The notes: generated by a model not told the origin, from the sequence alone. Shown: positions 1-9,027, counted from the stretch's first letter. The stretch: DNA of 64,000 nucleotides from Gemmata palustris (GCF_017939745.1 NZ_JAGKQQ010000001.1:5332001-5396000), one strand, 5' to 3'. Translations and numbers: made by a program.

Positions 1-681
1 GCCGGAGCTAATCTCATTCTGGTCGGGCGCGAAGAAGAGGCGCTCGAAGCTGCCCGGTTGGAGTTGGTCGAACTCGGGCGCCGGGTCGCGGTCGTCCCGG
101 GAGACGTGTCCACGCCCGTGGGCGCAGAAGCCGCCTGTCGGCAGGTTCTGAACCTGAACCGCCCGGTGGATATCTTGATTAATAACGTCGGCGGGCGCCG
201 CGTTGATGTGGCGACGGAAGAGATCCCCGTTGCACAGTGGCAGGAACTGATGGACCTGAACCTGACGAGCGCCCTGGTGTGCTCGCAGCACCTGTGCCGG
301 GGGATGCTGGAGCGGGGCCGCGGGTCGGTGGTGAACGTGACGAGCGTCGCGGGGCCGATCGCGATCAAGGGGATCCGCGGGCGGCACTACGAGACCGCGA
401 AATCGGCTCTGACGGCCCTCACGCGGGCGCTCGCCGCGGACTGGGCGCCGCGCGGCGTGCGGGTGAACGCGATCGCGCCGGGCGTGTTCCTCACGGACCC
501 CAACCGGCGGTGGTTCGGTGAGAAGCCGGACTTCCAGGCCGGGTTCGTGTCGCACATTCCGATGAACCGCATGGGCGAACCGGGGGAACTCGGCCCCACT
601 GCGGTCTTCCTCGCGAGCGATGCGTCGAGTTACGTCACCGGCGCCACGATCGTCGTGGACGGCGGGTATACGCTTTGGTGA
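1..681 (+). CDS. SDR family oxidoreductase (5'-truncated)
   Basis: The start lies outside the window; the frame is open from base 1, leaving 226 residues. This is a classical short-chain dehydrogenase/reductase. The NAD(P)-binding TGxxxGxG turn is lost with the N-terminus. The NNxG motif (NNVGG, about visible residue 61), the active-site Ser region (VTSVAG), the Tyr-x3-Lys pair (HYETAK) and the family's C-terminal hallmark (VVDGGYTLW) are all visible. The Ser-to-Tyr spacing is 15, two more than usual. The substrate cannot be read from the sequence. A palindrome starts right after the stop, and der follows 174 bases later on the same strand, so this is probably the last gene of its transcription unit. 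Confidence 0.93.
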   Translation, partial: AGANLILVGREEEALEAARLELVELGRRVAVVPGDVSTPVGAEAACRQVLNLNRPVDILINNVGGRRVDVATEEIPVAQWQELMDLNLTSALVCSQHLCRGMLERGRGSVVNVTSVAGPIAIKGIRGRHYETAKSALTALTRALAADWAPRGVRVNAIAPGVFLTDPNRRWFGEKPDFQAGFVSHIPMNRMGEPGELGPTAVFLASDASSYVTGATIVVDGGYTLW

Positions 682-760
682 ACCCGACCGCGAGGTCGGG
701 TGCCGTGCCTACCGCTCGCACCGTCGCTCGGTGCAGGTGAACCCCGACCGCGAGGTCGTG
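678..760. repeat. Two direct copies of a short palindromic motif
   Basis: The 18-base palindrome CCCGACCGCGAGGTCGGG sits at 683-700, two bases after the SDR stop codon. A near copy (GTGAACCCCGACCGCGAGGT and following bases) is at 738-760. The first copy could act as a stem-loop at the end of the SDR transcript, but no T-run follows it, so terminator function is only inferred. Confidence 0.6.
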
Positions 761-855
761 GGTGCTTACCCCCGCACTTGTGTGCGGGGTTCGCCCAAAC
801 AAGATTGGCCCTTTGTACTTCTTTGTGGCCATGCAGCTTTATCTGAGGTTTTGTC

Positions 856-2343
856 GTGGCCCTTCCCATTGTTGCGATCGTCGGCCGGCCGAACGTCGGC
901 AAGTCGTCGCTGTTTAACTGGCTCGCCGGGCGCCGGATCAGCATCGTCGATCCCACCGCGGGCGTCACGCGCGACCGCGTGTCCACCGTCGTCGAGCACG
1001 GCGGGCGGGTGTGGGAGATCATGGACACGGGCGGCATCGGGATCGTGGACGTGGACGATCTCAGCGCCGACGTGGATCGGCAGATCCAGCTCGCGATCGA
1101 GTCCGCGGCGCTCGTCGTGTTCATGGTCGACGTGCGCGAGGGCATCGTGCCCCTCGACCAGGACGTCGCGGCCCGGTTGCGGACGATCAACAAGCCCGTG
1201 ATCCTGGTCGCGAACAAGGCGGACACGGAGAAACTCGGCCAACAGGCCGGGGAGTTCTGCAAGCTGGGGTACGGCGAACCGCTGTGCGTGAGCGCCGACC
1301 AGAAGCTCGGTAAGGACGAACTGTTCGATGCCGTCGTCGAGAAGTTGCCGCCGGACACGGGCGAGGCCGCGCCCGGTGAGGCGGCGCTGATGATCGCGAC
1401 CGTGGGCCGCCGCAACGCCGGGAAGAGCACGTTCATTAACAGCCTAGCCGGGGCCGAGCGGGTCATCGTGTCCGAGGTGCCCGGCACCACGCGCGACAGC
1501 GTGGACGTGCGCATCGAGCGGGACGGCAAATCGTACATCGCCATCGACACGGCCGGCGTGCGAAAAACGGCCAAGATGGGCACGAACATCGAGTTCTACA
1601 GCACCCACCGCGCCCAGCGGTCCATTCGCCGGGCCGACGTCGTGCTGCACTTCTTCGACGCGCGCCACCGCGTCAGCCGCGTGGACAAGCAGCTCGCCGA
1701 ATACATCGTCGAGGAGAACAAGCCCGCGATCTTCGTCGTCAACAAGTGGGACCTGGTGAAGGAGTCAATGGGCACCGACAAGATGGCCGAGTACATGCGG
1801 CTCATGTTCCCGATGCTCGACCACGTCCCCATCGCGTTCATCACGGCGAAGGAGGGGAAGAACGTCATCCGGTTGTTGCAGCTCGCGGTGCAACTGCACA
1901 AGCAGGCCGGGCTGCGCGTGGGGACGGGCGACCTGAACCGCACGATCCGCGCCGCGATCGAAGCGAACCACCCGCCGATGTCCGGCAGCAAGACGCCGAA
2001 GGTGTTCTACGCGACGCAGATCGGCGTCCACCCGCCGACCATCGTGCTGTTCACCAACGGCCCGGAGCTGTTCGACCAGACCTACGTGCGCTACCTCACG
2101 AAAATCCTGCGCGACACGTTCCCGTTCTCGGAAGTGGCCATCAAGATCGTCCTGCGCGCGAAGGGCGAGGGGATGCGGCGCGGCCCCGGCGACGAACCGG
2201 TCGAGGAGATCCCCGACGCGGACGAAGAGGCCCCGATCGTGCGCGCCCCGCGGCGCGCCCCCGCGCCCGAACCGGTCGAGGAGAGCGAACCCGACCAGCG
2301 CTCACGCAAGAAGCCCCGCGGTTCCGAAACGTGGGACTTTTGA
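856..2343 (+). CDS. der: Ribosome biogenesis GTPase Der (EngA)
   Basis: Tandem-GTPase protein needed for late assembly of the 50S ribosomal subunit; cytoplasmic. The 495 residues carry two complete G domains. The first has GRPNVGKS at 10-17, DTGGI at 57-61 and NKAD at 120-123. The second has GRRNAGKS at 184-191, DTAGV at 231-235 and NKWD at 296-299. A KH-like C-terminal domain follows. The last ~55 residues form an acidic, proline-rich, then basic tail beyond the usual end of the family (most Der proteins are about 440-490 residues). The GTG start is chosen because the G1 motif begins ten residues later, as in the family, and GAGG lies 8 bases upstream. It converges on the DUF1080 gene across a repeat-filled spacer. 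Confidence 0.97.
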   Translation: MALPIVAIVGRPNVGKSSLFNWLAGRRISIVDPTAGVTRDRVSTVVEHGGRVWEIMDTGGIGIVDVDDLSADVDRQIQLAIESAALVVFMVDVREGIVPLDQDVAARLRTINKPVILVANKADTEKLGQQAGEFCKLGYGEPLCVSADQKLGKDELFDAVVEKLPPDTGEAAPGEAALMIATVGRRNAGKSTFINSLAGAERVIVSEVPGTTRDSVDVRIERDGKSYIAIDTAGVRKTAKMGTNIEFYSTHRAQRSIRRADVVLHFFDARHRVSRVDKQLAEYIVEENKPAIFVVNKWDLVKESMGTDKMAEYMRLMFPMLDHVPIAFITAKEGKNVIRLLQLAVQLHKQAGLRVGTGDLNRTIRAAIEANHPPMSGSKTPKVFYATQIGVHPPTIVLFTNGPELFDQTYVRYLTKILRDTFPFSEVAIKIVLRAKGEGMRRGPGDEPVEEIPDADEEAPIVRAPRRAPAPEPVEESEPDQRSRKKPRGSETWDF

Positions 2344-2437
2344 TCCGAGACCGGGCAAGGCGAAAGCCGCCGCGGATAAACGCAGAGAACACGGATCAAA
2401 AAACAGAGGACAGAGATCAGAAGACAGAGAGCAGAGA

Positions 2438-2720
2438 TGTATTGGCATTTGCAGCCCCGGACGGGGCGACCGATCGTAGCCAGGGGTGGAGCGCAGCCGA
2501 AGGCGAAGCGCAACCCCTGGCGGGCTCCCACGCAAATCCGGGGCGCTCGTGAACGAAATAAAACGAGTCCCGTAGGGGCGGCAGAGCCTTCTCGTTGGCC
2601 CTGCCGCCCCTACGGGGCTCGTTCATTTTCGCATCGGTCTACCAGGGGTTTCGCTCGCGTCGCTCGCTCCACCCCTGGCTACGATCGGTCGCCCCGTCCG
2701 GGGCTACAAATGCCAATACA
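2438..2720. repeat. Long nested inverted repeat between convergent genes
   Basis: The 472-base spacer between der and the DUF1080 gene has no credible gene. A 55-base arm at 2438-2492 is matched in reverse complement at 2666-2720 with one mismatch. Nested inside, a second palindrome pairs 2562-2585 with 2601-2623 (core CCGTAGGGGCGGCAG). The transcript of either strand could fold into a very long hairpin, so it may end both convergent transcripts. It resembles a palindromic intergenic element rather than a decayed gene. Confidence 0.85.
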
Positions 2721-2733
2721 TACACCTCTGTCT

Positions 2734-2803
2734 TCTGATCTCTGATCTCTGATCTCTGATCTCTGATCTCTGATCTCTGATCTCTGATCTCTGATCTCTG
2801 ATC
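2734..2803. repeat. Ten perfect tandem copies of TCTGATC
   Basis: A 7-base unit, TCTGATC, is repeated exactly ten times, ending 12 bases before the stop codon of the minus-strand DUF1080 gene. A diverged stretch of complementary character (runs of CAGAGA and GATCAGA) lies at about 2404-2436 on the far side of the inverted repeat, so the whole spacer is roughly symmetrical. Such a tract is prone to replication slippage, and copy number may vary between strains. It is too short and lacks spacers to be a CRISPR. Confidence 0.9.
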
Positions 2804-2815
2804 TGCGGCGAAGTT

Positions 2816-4129
2816 TTACTTCTCGATCTTCCGGATCTCGATCTTGCGGAACACGACCGGGTCGTCGTGCCCGGCGAAGCCGAAGTGCCCCGCGGTGCGG
2901 TCTTTGCCAATGTGCGGGGTCTTGTCCTTGAACTCGGTGACCTTACTCAGGTCCGCGTCGAGGACGCGCGTGCCGTTCAGTTCGGCCACGATCGTCGGCC
3001 CCTTCACGGTCACTTCCACGAAGTTCCATTCGCCCACCGGCCGCAGGAACCCGCGGTGCGCCGGGACCATGCCGTAAGCGGAGAGGTTGTACTGGCGCGG
3101 GTCGAGCTTCGCGTACATCGGGTGGGTGTCGTCGAGGATCTGCAGCTCGCACATGGCGTCCGTGGCGACGTGCGCGTTGCCGTTGGGCGTGCGGATCGCG
3201 AGGCCGTTGTTCCCGCCGGCCGGGAGCTTGTACTCCAGGCGCGCCGTGAAATCAGCGTACTCCGCCTTCGTGATGAGGTTCCCGCCCTTGCCCTTCTTGC
3301 ACACGATCGCGCCGTCAACCACCTCGTAGTTGTTCACCGCCCCGGTCCACCCGTCGAGGGTCTTGCCGTCGAAGGAGCTGTCGAAGCCCTTGGCGTCGTG
3401 CTTGCGCAGGATCTCGTTCGCTTCGGCCGCGGGGATCTCGCGCACGAACACGTTGCGCCAGCGGATCTCTCCGCCGTGCGTTTGGAGCAGGATCTTGCCC
3501 GCCTTCGGCAGCGGCGCTTTGCGGTCCCAGAAGTTCTCCATACGGGCGTGATCGACCACGAGTTTGCCGTTGAGGTAAACCGTGGTGCGCTCGCCCACCT
3601 GGACGATGCGGAACGTGTTCCACTCGCCGAACGCCTTGTCCGCGTGGGCCAGCGGCAGTTGACCCGCAGCGCCCTTCGAGTTGTTGAACAACCCGCCGGA
3701 CCCTTTGTCCGCGCTCAAGTTCCACTTCCCGCCCTCTTTCGTCGTGTCCCAGATTTGGACCTGCGGCGTGTCGCGCAGGTAGATGCCGCTGTCGGCCTTC
3801 GCAACGGTCTTGTACTCGACGAGCAGTTCGATGTCCCCGTAGTCCTTGTCGGTCGTGAGGTACGCGCCGTTGCCGTCGTTGACCAGTTCGTCACCGGAGA
3901 CGGACCAGTGCTTCTTCGCGTCGGTCGTCCACTCGGCGACCTTCTTCGCGCGCTCTTCGGGCGCCAGTTTCGCGAGTTCGGCCGGTGAGCCGCCCTTCGC
4001 GTGGATGGCCCACCCGTGCCAGCCGTCGAGGTTCTTGCCGTTAAACAGCGGCGTGAACCCCTTCGGCGGTTCGGCAGCGAGGAGCGGGACGGCAGCGTAC
4101 AGTGCAATGCAGGACAGGAGGTAACGCAT
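2816..4129 (-). CDS. Exported protein with two DUF1080 (3-keto-disaccharide hydrolase type) domains
   Basis: A 437-residue protein with a clear signal peptide (MRYLLSCIALYAAVPLLAA) followed by two tandem DUF1080 domains. Each opens with the family's diagnostic phrase: FNGKNLDGW just after the signal peptide and FDGKTLDGW near residue 245. The domain has a concanavalin/LamG-like fold and in characterised members hydrolyses 3-keto-glycosides; planctomycetes carry many copies. Location is probably periplasmic. The frame extends 60 codons upstream, but the ATG at 4129 starts the signal peptide and is preferred. A WD40 gene lies 115 bases upstream on the same strand. Substrate and whether both domains are active are unknown. 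Confidence 0.9.
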   Translation of the reverse strand: MRYLLSCIALYAAVPLLAAEPPKGFTPLFNGKNLDGWHGWAIHAKGGSPAELAKLAPEERAKKVAEWTTDAKKHWSVSGDELVNDGNGAYLTTDKDYGDIELLVEYKTVAKADSGIYLRDTPQVQIWDTTKEGGKWNLSADKGSGGLFNNSKGAAGQLPLAHADKAFGEWNTFRIVQVGERTTVYLNGKLVVDHARMENFWDRKAPLPKAGKILLQTHGGEIRWRNVFVREIPAAEANEILRKHDAKGFDSSFDGKTLDGWTGAVNNYEVVDGAIVCKKGKGGNLITKAEYADFTARLEYKLPAGGNNGLAIRTPNGNAHVATDAMCELQILDDTHPMYAKLDPRQYNLSAYGMVPAHRGFLRPVGEWNFVEVTVKGPTIVAELNGTRVLDADLSKVTEFKDKTPHIGKDRTAGHFGFAGHDDPVVFRKIEIRKIEK

Positions 4130-4244
4130 GGGAAATCCGTGTGGAACGAAACGGCAGAGCGCGGCGGAGTGGACAGGATATACGGGGCCGGAGGCAGCGT
4201 GAAACGAATCCCGTTTATCCCGTTCGCACCGCCGAGTATTCTCG

Positions 4245-5354
4245 TTATTTCGGGGCGAACGTGTACACGTAGGCGGTACCATTCGAGCCGGCGATGGCGA
4301 ACCGATCACCCGTGGGGCTGATAGTGAGGTCGCGCGCGTTCGCGGGAACGTTGATCGTGTGGGCGCTCGTGGGATCTTCGCCCTTCCAGATCCAGATGCG
4401 GCCCTGTCCGCCCCCTCCGGCCGCGATCACTGCGCCCGACGGGTGGAACGCGACACCCCACGCCGTTCCCTGGAACGCTTCCTTCGTCTTGAGCACCTTC
4501 GATTTACCGCCCTTCCAGTCGATCAGTACCACCGCCGGGTTGCCGACGCCCGCGAACGCATTACTCACGTTGGTGATGCCGCACAGTGCGACCGCGGACC
4601 CGTCCGACTTGAACGCGATCCCGCGCGCCCCGCCGATGTCGGCCATGAAACCGGAATCGTACTTGTAGAGCACTTTCGCATCGATGTCGCGCGCGCACTT
4701 GCCGGTCTTCACGTCCCAATCTTTCACGACGCCCTTGAGGTCACACGACACGAGCCGCGAGCCGTCCGGGTGGAACGCGACGTTGTAGACGTGCGACGTG
4801 TGGCCCTCGAGCACGCGACCCGCGGCACCGTTGACGGCGCTCCACAGCTTCACCGTGTTGTCGTTCCCGCAACTCGCGATCGTGAGCCCGTCGGGGCTAA
4901 TGGCGATCGCCCGCGCCCAGCCGTCGTGGGCCTGCACGGTTCTCACGGGCTTGGGTGCGCCCGCTTCTCCTTGCCACCAGATGAGTTTGCCGTGGTAGTC
5001 GGCGGAAACGATCGCGAACGGCGCTGATCTCGGTGCGGGCACACCCACCGCACCGAATCCGCCGGCCCCCTGAATCGCGCTTTGCTGCTTCGGCCACGCG
5101 ACGAAGTCGGCGGGCACAACCGGCGCCGGTGCAACGAACGCCATTCCGCGTGCCCAGCTCTCGTGACCCGCAAACGCGGTTTTCGCCCCGGTGAGCAGGT
5201 CGAATCGCTGAACGCTGTCGTCCTCTGATGAGGCAAAGAGGAACCGGCCCGACGGGTCGAACCGGCACCCGACGAGCGGCCGCGCGTGCTTGAACTCGCG
5301 CTCGACGCGGGCGGCGGTCGGGTCGAAGACGGGGCGCGGGGGCGGGATGGACAT
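4245..5354 (-). CDS. WD40 repeat protein
   Basis: A 369-residue protein made of WD40 repeats, expected to fold as a beta-propeller used for protein-protein contact. Repeats are recognisable by spaced HDGWARAIAISPDG, HTSHVYNVAFHPDG and similar stretches, each ending near WD or LW (VKLWSAV, VKDWDV, IWIWKG). No signal peptide or enzyme domain is visible, so it is probably cytoplasmic. The ATG at 5354 (MSIPPPRPVFD) is preferred to an upstream in-frame start because GGAGC precedes it and the upstream 42 codons look non-coding. It lies upstream of the DUF1080 gene on the same strand and may be cotranscribed with it. Confidence 0.88.
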   Translation of the reverse strand: MSIPPPRPVFDPTAARVEREFKHARPLVGCRFDPSGRFLFASSEDDSVQRFDLLTGAKTAFAGHESWARGMAFVAPAPVVPADFVAWPKQQSAIQGAGGFGAVGVPAPRSAPFAIVSADYHGKLIWWQGEAGAPKPVRTVQAHDGWARAIAISPDGLTIASCGNDNTVKLWSAVNGAAGRVLEGHTSHVYNVAFHPDGSRLVSCDLKGVVKDWDVKTGKCARDIDAKVLYKYDSGFMADIGGARGIAFKSDGSAVALCGITNVSNAFAGVGNPAVVLIDWKGGKSKVLKTKEAFQGTAWGVAFHPSGAVIAAGGGGQGRIWIWKGEDPTSAHTINVPANARDLTISPTGDRFAIAGSNGTAYVYTFAPK

Positions 5355-5479
5355 GGGTGCTCCACTGCAATGGTCGGGTGCCTGGTGTGTTCCGAGGTCC
5401 GTGTTCCGGCGGCCGTTTGTATCCGGGGCGTTCGCGGCCCACGTCGGTGGCCGCATCCCAGACGGCGTCCGCGTCCCCA

Positions 5480-5584
5480 TATCCCAGGGCGTTGCCCTGG
5501 GCTGAGGAATCGCAGGCCTTCGGCCTGCCCGTTAATCACCCCAACGGGGTGAGATTCCCCAGCCCAGGGCAACGCCCTGGGATA
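5480..5584. repeat. 31-base inverted repeat in a gene-free spacer
   Basis: In the 395-base spacer 5355-5749, positions 5480-5510 match 5554-5584 in reverse complement with one mismatch (core CCCAGGGCGTTGCCCTGGGC, itself palindromic). A smaller hairpin (GCAGGCCTTCGGCCTGC) lies in the loop. The rest of the spacer, 5585-5749, is low-complexity, rich in GGATACGGG and GGGGCAA words. No gene is seen there. Confidence 0.85.
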
Positions 5585-5749
5585 CGGGCGGGGACGCGGA
5601 CGACGCCTGGGATCGGATCGGTACGGGTGGGGGCAATACACCCGGGCGCTGACATCGGATACGGGTGGGGCAATGTTTGGGCGCGGCGACCGCATCTGGG
5701 GCAACGCCTGGGGCACGGGCACGCGGGTGCGGTCAGGGTTCGTGCGGTG

Positions 5750-7039
5750 TTACGCCAGGGCTTCTTCGATCGCGGCCGCTTTGGGGTCGGCGACAGGCAC
5801 GGGGCGCTCGTTCGGGTAGAAGTTCTTCGTCGAATCGAGGCCGACGGCCCGCAGGTACGTGTGGAACAGGTGCCCGCTGTACACTTCGCGGTCGGCCACG
5901 GCGGTGCCGTTCGCGTTCGTCTTGCCGACCACCACGCCGCCCTTGATCCCGGCGCCCGCCATCGCCACGGACCACGCCTTCGACCAGTGGTCGCGGCCGT
6001 ACTGGGCGTTGATGCGCGGGGTGCGGCCCATCTCGCTCATCACCACCACGAGTGTGCTTTCCAGCATCCCGCGGTCCGCGAGGTCTTCGAGCAGGGCCGC
6101 GAAGGGGCGGTCGAACTCGCCGAGCTGCTCGATGTGGAAGTCGAAGTTCTCGTGGTGCGTGTCGTAGTTCGAGTGCGACACCTTCACGTAGGTCACACCC
6201 GCTTCGAGCAGTCGGCGCGCGAGGAGCAGGTGGCGGCCGAAGTCGTGCCGGCCGTAGCGGTCCGCGAGTTTGGGGTTCTCTTTCTCCACGTCGAACACCT
6301 CGGCCTGCTTCACGACGCGCTCGGCCTGCGTGTACGACTCGGTGTAGGCTTCGGTCGCGGCCGACTTGCGCGACTTCGCGAACCGGTCGTTGAGTTTCCG
6401 GCGGAACGCTTCGCGCTCTTCGTCCGCGCTCGAGGCGAGGTTGGCCGGCCGGAACAGGTCCGCGGGCGGCTTGCCGTCACCGAGTGACACCGAGGCGAAC
6501 TTGGGTCCGAGGAACGTGGCGTCGCCGCCGTTAAAGCCGCTCCCGCCCTTGGGCAGAATCTGGATGTGCCCCGGGAGCGCGGACTCGCGCGACGCGAGCA
6601 GCTTCGCCGATACCGCCCCGATGTGCGGGTAGTTGATCCCGGCTTCCGGTTTGCGCCCGGTGAGCATGATGCTCTCGCCGATACCGTGGTCGTCGGAGAC
6701 CGAATTGAGGCTGCGCACGAGCGCGAGCCGGTGCGCGTGCTTCGCGGTGTGAGGAAGGAGCTCGGAAATGCGCGTACCGGTTACGGACGTCTGAATCGCC
6801 TTGAACGGCCCGCCGGTATCGGTGTTCGGCTTCGGGTCCCACGTCTCGAGCTGACTCACTCCGCCGGCCAGGAAGATGACCAGCACGCGCTTTTGTGACT
6901 TATTCAACTCGGCCGCGGACACGGGGTTCGCGAACCCGCCGAGCCCGAGCGCCGCGGTGGCACCGAGCGCCGAGCCGAGGAACCCGCGGCGCGAAACGGT
7001 GTGACCGGTGGATCGGCAGGCGTAGTTGCATGGCAGCAT
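5750..7039 (-). CDS. DUF1501 domain protein with twin-arginine signal
   Basis: A 429-residue member of the DUF1501 family, an alkaline-phosphatase/sulfatase-fold group that is very abundant in planctomycetes and of unknown reaction. Residues 16-21 read SRRGFL, a twin-arginine export motif, followed by an Ala/Gly/Leu-rich hydrophobic stretch, so it is probably folded before export through Tat. Family hallmarks seen include the LVIFLAGGVSQLETWDPKP region and the ESIMLTGRKP stretch. AGGAG lies upstream of the ATG. The DUF1549/DUF1553 gene lies just upstream on the same strand; these two families are nearly always neighbours in planctomycetes and are presumed to act together at the cell surface. 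A 39-base inverted repeat separates them. Confidence 0.93.
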   Translation of the reverse strand: MLPCNYACRSTGHTVSRRGFLGSALGATAALGLGGFANPVSAAELNKSQKRVLVIFLAGGVSQLETWDPKPNTDTGGPFKAIQTSVTGTRISELLPHTAKHAHRLALVRSLNSVSDDHGIGESIMLTGRKPEAGINYPHIGAVSAKLLASRESALPGHIQILPKGGSGFNGGDATFLGPKFASVSLGDGKPPADLFRPANLASSADEEREAFRRKLNDRFAKSRKSAATEAYTESYTQAERVVKQAEVFDVEKENPKLADRYGRHDFGRHLLLARRLLEAGVTYVKVSHSNYDTHHENFDFHIEQLGEFDRPFAALLEDLADRGMLESTLVVVMSEMGRTPRINAQYGRDHWSKAWSVAMAGAGIKGGVVVGKTNANGTAVADREVYSGHLFHTYLRAVGLDSTKNFYPNERPVPVADPKAAAIEEALA

Positions 7040-7061
7040 GGGAACTCCTGCGGGTAAAGAA

Positions 7062-7189
7062 CCTACCCCCCAGCCCCCTCCCTGAAGGGAAGGGGAGCAG
7101 ACCCTTCGGAGTCAGCTAGAGTGGGGCTAATTATCAACGATTTCGCGCGCCTGCTCCCCTTCCCTTCAGGGAGGGGGCTGGGGGGTAGG
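7062..7189. repeat. Perfect 39-base inverted repeat
   Basis: Arms 7062-7100 and 7151-7189 are exact reverse complements over 39 bases (outer end CCTACCCCCCAGCCCCCTCC), with a 50-base loop. It separates the DUF1549/DUF1553 gene from the DUF1501 gene, which are on the same strand, so a transcript covering both would carry a very stable hairpin between them. No open reading frame with coding character lies inside. Confidence 0.93.
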
Positions 7190-7200
7190 TCGCTTTGCTC

Positions 7201-8835
7201 TCAGTGGTTGAACCGGAACTCCGCGGACGCCACGAGCGCCCACACCAGTTCGTTGATCGTCGCTTGGCGGTCCTTGGTGCTTCTCAGTACGTCGCCCACG
7301 TCTCTCATTTCGTCGGCCGTGGGCCGGCGCGAGAGCACCGCGGCGAAGAGCTCGTCCGCGACCGCGTCGGGGTTGGTGATCTTGCTCAGGCGGTCGGCGA
7401 GGTTACCGGCTCGCGGAGGGAGCAGCCCACGCACTGCACCGCCGTACTTCAGGAACAGCGTCTGATCGAGCGTGGCGGAGAAATTCTCGCCCGCGTCGCC
7501 CGCTTTGCCGCCCAAAATGCTGCGGAACGGCCCGAGCCGCGGCGCGAGTTTGCCGTCGAGCATCTCTTCGGTTGCCTTCGGGCCGAGTTTCTTCAGGGCG
7601 TCGCGTTCGGCGTCCGCGTATCCAGTCGCCTGCATGAGCGCGTAGCCGAACTGTTCCGGCGAGAGCGGCTTCAGAACCGCGACCAGGTAGCGGTCCGCGG
7701 GCGCGTCGTCGAGACCGGCCGGGATCTCGCTCGACCGCTGGTAGGCGTCCGTAAGAGCGATCTCGCGGACCAGCCACTTCAGGTCGTACTTGTGCGCCAC
7801 GAACTCGCGCGTGAGCTCGTCCAGCAGTTCCGGGTGCGACGGCGGGTTCTTGCTGTGGTCCCAGTCCACCGGGTGAACGATGCCGCGCCCCATCATCATC
7901 GCCCACATGCGGTTCACGATGTTCCGCGCGAAGGACGAGTTGTCCGCACTCGTAATGGCCGCGGCGAGCAACTCGCGCCGGCTGTAGGTCGGCACCGGCT
8001 TCACGTTCGGTGCGGGCGCGACCCTGTACTCCTTCCCCTTTTCGGTCTTCGGTTCCTCAACGGCCTTCCCGCCGGGCATCTTCGGCACGGTGGTGTGTTG
8101 CTTCTTGGCCTTGTCGAACACGCTCATGAAGTTCACGTCGCCCTCGGCGCGCTCGGCGATCACGGCCGTTGGTGCCTGGGCGTTGGGGAACAGGAACGAG
8201 CGGTTCAGGAAGGCCTGAATGCCGTAGTAATCGGCCTGGTGGTAATCATCGACGGTGGGGTGGTCGTGGCACTGGGCGCACTGCATGTTGCGCCCGAGGA
8301 ACACGCGCCCGATGTCCTTCGTGACGAGGTGCGGTTCGAGGTCGCGGTCGAGCACGAACTTCGCGGCCGCGCGAGTTTTGGCGTCGCCGCCGTCGGTCGA
8401 AAGGAGCTCGCGCACGAAGGCGTCGTAAGGCTTGTTCGCCGAAAATACCGTCCGCAGGTACAGCTCCCATTCGGCCCGCGGCACCTTCGCGTCGGGCCGG
8501 CGCTCCATCAGCATCACGTCGAAGTGCCAGGCCATGCGCCGGGCGTACCCCGCGCCGGCGAGGAGCTTGTCGATGAGCTTCGCGCGCTTGTCTTTCGCGG
8601 AATCGGCGAGGAAGTCGTTCAGCTCCGCGACGGTCGGCGTGGTCCCCGCGAGATCGAGCGTCACGCGGCGGAGGAACTCTTCGTCGTTCGAGAGCGGCGC
8701 GGCCCTTTTCTTGTAGTCGGAAGCCCCGTTCGTGATGTGCTTATCAATGCGCACGCGGAGGGGCTCTTCGGCCCGTCCGAGGGCCGGGAGAATCAGAATT
8801 GCAACGAGCGCAAACGACCGGGCGTGAATGAGCAT
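7201..8835 (-). CDS. Exported DUF1549 and DUF1553 domain protein
   Basis: A 544-residue protein with a signal peptide (MLIHARSFALVAILILPALG) followed by a DUF1549 domain in the N-terminal half and a DUF1553 domain in the C-terminal half, the usual order in planctomycetes. Within the first domain sits a single CxxCH haem-type motif (CAQCHDHP). The N-terminal planctomycete cytochrome domain often fused to this family is absent, so this is a short form (longer relatives exceed 700 residues). The ATG at 8835 is preferred over an upstream in-frame start because GGAAGGA lies in front and it begins the signal peptide. It is paired with the DUF1501 gene downstream; its chemistry is unknown. Confidence 0.93.
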   Translation of the reverse strand: MLIHARSFALVAILILPALGRAEEPLRVRIDKHITNGASDYKKRAAPLSNDEEFLRRVTLDLAGTTPTVAELNDFLADSAKDKRAKLIDKLLAGAGYARRMAWHFDVMLMERRPDAKVPRAEWELYLRTVFSANKPYDAFVRELLSTDGGDAKTRAAAKFVLDRDLEPHLVTKDIGRVFLGRNMQCAQCHDHPTVDDYHQADYYGIQAFLNRSFLFPNAQAPTAVIAERAEGDVNFMSVFDKAKKQHTTVPKMPGGKAVEEPKTEKGKEYRVAPAPNVKPVPTYSRRELLAAAITSADNSSFARNIVNRMWAMMMGRGIVHPVDWDHSKNPPSHPELLDELTREFVAHKYDLKWLVREIALTDAYQRSSEIPAGLDDAPADRYLVAVLKPLSPEQFGYALMQATGYADAERDALKKLGPKATEEMLDGKLAPRLGPFRSILGGKAGDAGENFSATLDQTLFLKYGGAVRGLLPPRAGNLADRLSKITNPDAVADELFAAVLSRRPTADEMRDVGDVLRSTKDRQATINELVWALVASAEFRFNH

Positions 8836-8973
8836 CGCGGGCGGTCCTTCCAGGTGGGATGGGCGAATACTGACCGGTGTGCGGGACCGCGCAACCGGTG
8901 CGGAGGCAGGATTGAGGCCATAGTCGCCCCTGAGAGTGAGCAAGTCAAGCGCGAACCGCGCACCAAAAATGAA

Positions 8974-9001
8974 GAACCCCGGTCGCTTGCGACCGGGGTT
9001 C
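8974..9001 (-). terminator. Hairpin terminator of the glycine-rich protein gene
   Basis: A 12-base perfect stem (GAACCCCGGTCG / CGACCGGGGTTC) with a 4-base loop lies 26 bases beyond the stop of the minus-strand glycine-rich gene. On the minus strand it is followed by CTTCATTTTTGG. On the plus strand it is followed by GTTTTTTG, so it could also work in the other direction. Confidence 0.75.
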
Positions 9002-9027
9002 GTTTTTTGAACTGTTGGCGCTACAGG

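Noticed and set aside
630..1589. Long minus-strand frame over der
   Set aside because: It is antisense to two intact GTPase domains and has no recognisable features.
2734..2803. Possible CRISPR
   Set aside because: The repeat unit is 7 bases and contiguous, with no spacers, and no cas gene is present in the window.
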